Source: Tetracentron sinense
Taxonomy: Eukaryota > Streptophyta > Magnoliopsida > Trochodendrales > Trochodendraceae
Assembly (NCBI GenBank): GCA_015143295.1
Contig: CM026551.1
Span: 9,072,499-9,136,498 of the forward strand
Length of the DNA: 64,000 nt
Reading direction: 5' to 3'
Under the pieces are notes generated by a model. The model did no database searches, was not told where the DNA came from, and saw nothing but the letters and a program-made list of their open reading frames with translations. Below, piece after piece: positions 57,433 to 64,000 of this stretch (position 1 is the first letter of the stretch; each line of letters starts with the position of its first letter). Both the position numbers and the translations under genes were made by a program.

Positions 57433-57704
57433 ATGGACCATTTGCAGAAGTCGCGGTTCGCGCCCTGTTCAAAGTAGCTCACACGTTGTAGTTGTATAAT
57501 GAAAGAGTGCATGGAAAGTAATTCAAAAAATTAGTTTCTTAAAGAGATTTTTAAGAAAGAAAGTATATAAAAATAAAAGACTTAAAAGTATAAGAACTAA
57601 AAACATAACCGTGTTCAGATCGAGTCACCAGAAGGGAATTTCCCATAAGCAAGACATGTACTTACCATTGATTTCCTCATTAAGCTAAAAATGACCTTGA
57701 TGAA
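57433..57704 (-). repeat. Single half-length unit, 272 bp
   Basis: The B half runs up to agtttctta and then continues at 57541-57547 directly with the A-half sequence tttttaagaaagaaagtatat. One half-unit has been lost exactly inside the stretch that both halves share. This is what unequal recombination between A and B homology would give. Confidence 0.82.
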
Positions 57705-60700
57705 CCATTTGCAGAAGTCGTGGTTCGCGCCCCGTTCCTAGTAGCTCACACGTTGTAGCCATATAATGAAAGAGTGCATGAAAAGTAATTCAAAAAATAA
57801 GTTTCTTAATTAGAACAACAAAATCCTAAAATTAATATTTTTAATCTAGAATAAGACTAAACTTTAAATTTTTAGATTATCAACTGTATTGCAATACACA
57901 TAACTAACATATAGCACTACAATATTATAATTACAATAAACTTACCAAGATCAAAGGAGAGAGGAACGTGCAACCTCAGCTAATAGGCATGCAGAAGTGT
58001 TGAGTCTCGACGGTTCCATATAGTTCACATAGTGTAGCTTTAAATAAAGGAGTAAAAAAAAATCAAAATCAGTTTCTTACATAAATTTTGAAGAAAGAAC
58101 GTATATAAACATAAAAGACTTAAATGTATTAGAAATAAAAACATAATTGTATTCAGATTGAGTCACTAGAAAGGAATTTCCCTTAAGCAAGAGATCTACT
58201 TATTATTTATTTACTCACTAAGCTAAAAATCACCTTGATGAACAATTTGAAGAGGTCACAGTTCGTGCCCCGTTCCAAGTAACTCACACGGTGTAGTTGT
58301 ATAATGAAAGAGTGCATGAAAAGTAATTCAAAAAATCAGTTTCTTAAATAGAACAAAAAAACCCTAAAATTAATATTTTTAATCTAGAATAATACAAAAC
58401 TTTAAATTTAGATTATGACCTGTGTTGCAATACAAATAACTAACATAAAATAGCAGTACAATATTATAATTACCATAAACTTACCGAGATCGAAGCAGAG
58501 GGAAACGTGCAACCTAAGGTAATCGGCATGCAGAAGTGGCGAGTCTCGACTATTCCATATAGTTCACATTGTGTAGCTGTAAATAAAAAAGAGTAAAAAA
58601 AAATCAAGATCAGTTTTTTCCTTAGAAAATTTGGAAGAAAAATGGATATAAACATAAAAGACTTCAAAGTACAAGAAATAAAAACAGAATCGTATTTAGA
58701 TCGAGTCACTAGAAGGGAATTTCCCTTAAGCAAGACATGTACTTACCATTGATTTACTCACTAAGCTAAAAATCACCTTGATGAAAAAATTGCAGAAGTC
58801 GCGGTTCGCGCCCCGTTCAAAGTAGCTCACACGTTTTAGTTGTATAATGAAAGAGTGCATGAAAAGTAATTCAAAAAATTAGTTTCTTAAATAGAACAAC
58901 AAAATCCTAAAATTAATATTTTATATCTAGAATAAGACTAAACTCTAAATTTTTACATTATCAACTGTATTGCAATACACATAACTAACATAAAACAGCA
59001 CTGAAATATTACAATTATAATAAACTTACCAAGATCGAAGCAGAGAGGAACGTGTAATCTAAGTTAATAGGCATGCAGAAGTGGCAAGTCTCGACTGTTC
59101 CATATAGGTCACAGTGTAACTGTAAATGAAAGTAAAAAAAAAAAATCAAAATCAGTTTCTTACATAGAAAATTTTGAATAAAAAAGGTATGTAAACATAA
59201 AAGACTTGAAAGTACAAGAACTAAAAACAGAATCTTATTCAGATCAAGTCACTAGAATGGAATTTCCCTTAACAGAGACATGTACTTACCATTGATTTAC
59301 TCACTAAGCCAAAAATCACCTTGATGAACCAGTTGCAGAAGTCGCGGTTCGCTCCCCGTTCAAAAGTGCTCACACGTTGTAGTTGTATAATGAAAGAGTG
59401 CATGAAAAGTAATTCAAAAAATTAGTTTCTTAAATAGATCAACAAAATCCCAAAATTAAAATTTTTAATCTAGAATAAGACTAAACTTTAAATTTTTAGA
59501 TTATCAACTGTATTCCAATACACATAACTAACATAAAATAGCACTGCCATATTATAATTACAAGAAACTTACCAAGATTGAAGCAGAGAGGAACGTGCAA
59601 CCTAAGGTAATAGGCATGCAGAAGTGGCGAGTCTCGTCTGTTCCATATAGGTCACAATGTCACATAGTGTAACTGTAAATGAAAGAGTAAAAAAAAATCA
59701 AAATCAGTTTCTTACGTAAAAAAATTTGAAGAAAGAAGGTATATAAACATAAAAGAATTAAAAGTACAAGAACTAAAAACATAATCGTCTTAATATCGAG
59801 TCACTAGAAGGGAATTTCCCTTTAGCAAGACAGGTACTTACCATTGATTTACTCACTAAGCTAAAAATCACCTTGGTGAACCATTTGCAGAAGTCGCGGT
59901 TCGCACCCCGTTCCATGTAGCTCACACGGTGTAGTTGTATAATGAAAGAGTGCATGAAAAGTAATTCAAAAAATTAATTTCATAAATAGAACAAAAACAT
60001 CCTAAGATTAATGTTTTTAATCTAGAATAAGACTAAACTTTAACCTTTTAGATTATCAATTGTATTGCAATACAAATAACTAACATAAAATAGCACTGCA
60101 ATATTATAATTATGATAAACTTACCAAGATCAAAGCGGAGAGGAACGTGCAACCTAAGGTAATAGGCATGCAAAAATGGCGAGTCTCAACAGTTCCATAT
60201 AGTTCACATAGTGTAGCTGTAAGTAAAGGAGTAAAAAAAAATCAAAATAAGTTTCTCACGTAGAAAATTTTGAAGAAAGAAGGTATATAAACATAAGAGA
60301 CTTAAAAGTACAAGAACTAAAAACAGAATTGTATTCAGATCAAGTAACTAGAAGGGAATTTCCCTTAAACAAGAAATCTACTTACCATTGATTTACTCAC
60401 GAAGCTAAAAATCACCTTGATAAGACCATTGATTTACTCACTAGGCAAAAACACACCTAGACGAACCATTTGTAGAAGTCGCGGTTCGCACCCTGTTCCA
60501 AGTAGCTCACACGGTGTAGTTGTATAATGAAAGAGGGCATGAAAAGTAATTCAAAAAATCATTTTCTTAAATAGAACAAAAAAATCATAAAATTAATATT
60601 TTTAATCTAGAATAAGACTCAACTTGAAATTTTTAGATTATCAAATGTATTGCAATACAATTAACTAACATGAAATAGCACTGCAATATTATAATTACGA

Positions 60701-63700
60701 TAAACTTACCGAGATCGAAGCAGAGAGGAACATGCAACCTAAGGTAATAGGCACGCAGAAATGGCGAGTCTCAACAGTTCCATAGAGTTCACATAGTGTA
60801 GCTATAAAGGAAAGAGTAAAAAAAAATCAAAATCAGTTTCTTACATAGAAAATTTTGAAGAAAGAAAGTATATAAACATAAGAGACTTAAAAGTACAAGA
60901 ACTAAAAGCAGAATCGCATTCAAATCGAGTCACTAGAAGGGAATTTCCCTTAAGCAATAATTGAACATAGCAATTATTTACTCATTAAGCTAAAAATCAC
61001 CTTGATGAGACCAATGATTTACTCGCTCAGCTAAAACTCACCGTGATGAACCATTTGCAGAAGTCGCAGTTCGTGCCCTGTTCCAAGTAGCTCACACGGT
61101 GTAGTTGAATATTGAAAGAGTGCATGAAAAGTAATTCAAAAAATTTATTTCTGAAAAATAGTACAACAAAATCCTAAAATTAATATTTTTATACTTGAAT
61201 AAGACTAAAGTTTAAATTTTTAGATTATCAAATGTATTGCAATACAATTAACTAACATAAAATAGCACTCCGATATAATAATTACGACAAACTTACCGAG
61301 ATCGAAGCAGAGAGGAACGTGCAACGTAAGGTAATAGGCATGCAGAAATGGTCGACTGTTCCATATAGTTCGTATAGTTTAGCTTTCAATAAAGGAGTAA
61401 AAACAGAATCGTATTAGATCAAGTCACTAGAAGGGAATTTCCCTTAAGCAAGATATCAAGTTTCCACTGATTTACTCACCAAGCTAAAAATCACTATGAT
61501 GAACCATTTGCATAAGTCGCGGTCCATGCCCCGTTCCAAGTAGCTCATACGGTCTTGTTGTATAACGAAAGAGTGCATGAAAAGTAATTCAAAAAATTTG
61601 TTTCTTAAGTAGCAATACAAAATCCTAAAATTAATATTTTTAATCAAGAATAAGACTAAACTTTAAATTTCTAGAGTATCAAATGTATTGCAAAACGATT
61701 AACTAACATTAAATAGAAGTGTGTTATTATAATTACAATAAACTTACCAAGATCGAAGCAGAGAGGAACGTGAAACCAAATTTAATAGGCATGCGAAGTG
61801 TTGAGTCTCGACGGTTCCATATTGTTCACATACTGTATCTGTAAATGAAGGAGTAAAAAAAAATCAACATCAATTTCTTAAAAAGAAAATTTTTGAAGAA
61901 AGAAGGTATATAAACATAAAAGACTTAAAAGTACAAGAAATAAAAATAGGATCGTATTCAGATCAAGTCACTAAAGGGGAATTTCCCTAAAGCAAGACAT
62001 CTACTTATTATTGATTTACTCAATAAGCTAAAAATCACCTTGATGAACCATTTGCGAAGGTCGCGGTCCGCGCCCCATTCCAAGTAGCTCACACGGTGTA
62101 GTTGTATAATGAAAGAGTGCATGAAAAGTAATTCAAAAAATTAGTTTCCTAAATAGAACAACAAAATCCAAAAATTAATATTTTTATTTTAGAATAAGAG
62201 TAAACTTTAAATATTTAGATTATCAATTGTATTCCAATACAAATAAGAAACCTAAAATAGCACTACAATATTATAATTACAATGAACATACCAAGATCGA
62301 AGCAGAGAGGAACGTGCAACCTAAGGCAATAGGCATGCAGAAGTGGCAAGTCTCGACTGGTCCATGTAGTTCACATGGTGTCGCAGTAAATGAAGGAGTA
62401 AAGAAAAAATACAAATCAGTTTCTTACAAAGAAAATTTTGATGAAAGAACGTATATAACATAAAAAACTTAAAAGTACAAGAAATAAAAACAGAATCGTA
62501 TTCAGATCGAGTCACTAGAAAGGAATTTCCCTTAAGCAAGACATTTACTTATTATTGATTTACTCACTAAGCTAAAAATCACCTTGATGAACAAATTGCA
62601 GAGGTCGCGGTTCGCACCCCGTTCCAAGTAGCTCACACGGTGTAGTTGTATAATAAAAGAGTGCATGAAAAGTAATTCAAAAAATTAGTTTCTTAAATAG
62701 AACAACAAAACCCTAAAATTAATATTTTTAATCTAGAATAAGACTAAACTCTAATTTTTTAAATTATAAACTGTATTGGAATACAAATAACTAACATAAA
62801 ATAGCACTGCAATATTACAATTACAATAAACTTACCAGGAACGAAGCAGAGAGGAATGTGCAACCTAAGGTATTAGGCATCCAGAAGTGGCGAGTCTCGA
62901 CTGTTCCATATAGGTCACAGTGTAGCTGTAAATGGAAGAGTAAAAAAAAAATCAAATCAGTTTCTTATGTAGAAAATTTTGGAGAACGAAGGTATAAACA
63001 TAAGACACTTAAAAGTACAAGAACTAAAAACAGTATTGCATTTAGATCGAGTTACTAGTAGGGAATTTCCCTTAGGCAAGAAATCTACTTACGATTGATT
63101 TATTCACTAAGCTAAAAATCACCTTAATGAGACCATTGATTTACTCACCAAGAAAAAGTCACCTTGACGAACCATTTGCAGAAGTCGCGGTTCGTGCCCT
63201 GTTCAAAGTAGCTCACACGGGGTAGTTGTATACTTAAAGAGAGCATGAAAAGTAATTCAAAAAATCAGTTTCTTAAATAGAACAAAAAAATCCTAAAATT
63301 AAGATTTTTAATCTAGAATAGTACGAAACTTTAAATTTAGATTATGAACTATGTTGCAATACAAATAACTAACATAAAATAGCAGTAAAATATTATAATT
63401 ACCATAAACATACCAAAATCGAAGCAGAGAGAAACGTGCAACCTAAGGTAATCGGCATGCAGAAGTTGCGAGTCTCGTCTGTTCCATATAGTTCACATAG
63501 TGTAGCTGTAAATAAAAAAGAGTAAAAAAAAATCAAAATCAATTTCTTCCATAGAAATTTTTGACGAAAAATGGTATATAAACATAAAAGACTTCAAAGT
63601 ACAAGAACTAAGAACATAATCGTATTCAGATCCAGTCACTAGAAGGGAATTTCCAATAAGCAAGACATATACTTACCATTGATTTACTCACTAAGCTAAA

Positions 63701-64000
63701 AATCACCTTGATGAACCATTTGCAGAAGTCACGGTTCGTGCCCCGTTCAAAGTAGCTCACACGTTGTAGTTGTACAATGAAAAAGTGCATGAAAAGTAAT
63801 TCAAAAAATTAGTTGCTTAAATAGAACAACAAAATCCTAAAATTAATAGTTTTAATCTAGAATAAGACTGAACTCTAAAATTTTACATTATCAACTGTAT
63901 TGAATTTCACATAACTAACATAAAATAGCACTGAAATATTACAATTACAATAAAATTATCAAGATCGAAGCAGAGAGGAACGTGCAATCTAAGTTAATAG

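Larger units (their letters stand above)
50951..64000 (-). repeat. Type I satellite array, right (about 24 units)
   Basis: B-half anchors (ccatttgcag or its variant) occur near 51370, 51882, 52464, 53009, 53594, 54140, 54674, 55219, 55764, 56315, 56899, 57433, 57705, 58246, 58785, 59325, 59877, 60467, 61046, 61499, 62043, 62587, 63171 and 63714. The exact anchor gttcgcgcc gives 54161, 54704, 55247, 55789 and 56334, so the unit is 542-545 bp, with halves spaced 283 and 260 bp. Six units are longer because a stretch of about 45 bp is duplicated, and two are shorter by deletion. The array continues past the window end. The recurring frames (LCELYGTVETRHFC..) are repeat frames. Confidence 0.93.

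Noticed and set aside
51054-63058. Family of small genes with LCELYGTVETRHFC-type wording
   Set aside because: Each is the same block of the satellite unit. Frames break in many copies and no start or stop is conserved. Kept only as a hypothesis about an exon-like origin, not annotated as genes.

Overview
The window looks like nuclear DNA of a flowering plant. The evidence is low overall GC, abundant Helitron, Copia, Gypsy-like, SINE, LINE and MITE debris, and gene fragments with plant eIF4G wording. I cannot name the species. I see no intact protein-coding gene, no tRNA or rRNA, and no CRISPR array; nearly all open frames are chance or repeat frames.

Layout. The window is one tandem-repeat field interrupted by an island. 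Outer parts (1-7215 and about 50950-64000) hold a type I satellite with a 541-545 bp unit. Each unit contains two half-units, here called A and B, which share about 110 bp of homology. Inner parts (7216-8352 and 38151-50950) hold a more diverged type II form of the same repeat that carries a third block, C. All are in the same orientation. The island (about 8353-38150) lies between the two type II parts, so the order is type I - type II - island - type II - type I.

The island is a nest of mobile elements. There are four Helitrons with both ends on the plus strand (8689-11791, 18986-20709, 20726-23869, 31483-32155) and one on the minus strand (25919-27164), plus orphan Helitron ends. It also holds long-inverted-repeat MITEs of one family (13602-13890, 13905-14085, 17296-17646, 28580-28924, perhaps 9545-9725), a tRNA-type SINE with a perfect 16-bp target duplication (30404-30583) and a second minus copy (27204-27361), and a decayed Copia gag (16107-16652). 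A 5'-truncated Copia pol with a 3' LTR start (36026-37765) and a LINE zinc-binding fragment (37840-38150) sit at the right edge. Two complementary pieces of eIF4G lie 10 kb apart (25316-25594 and 34640-35640). The second is fused directly to a coiled-coil fragment of a different gene (35641-36014).

The type II array has its own later insertions. These are two solo LTRs with 5-bp target duplications (40205-41390 and 43951-46250), a MITE rich in GAGCCGAGC (43360-43887), and two LTR fragments of the 43951 family (46653-47035, 49862-50137).

The most unusual signal is in the satellite. On the minus strand, repeat blocks of about 90-160 bp are bounded by splice-like signals: T-rich tract plus TTTACAG before A blocks, and GGTAAGT after A and B blocks. 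Some blocks remain open across many codons in some copies. This suggests that the array grew from a duplicated exon-intron segment, although reading frames conflict between copies. A caution is needed for the first 3 kb, where the repeat is damaged by many indels and GC-rich substitutions that look like unpolished sequence.
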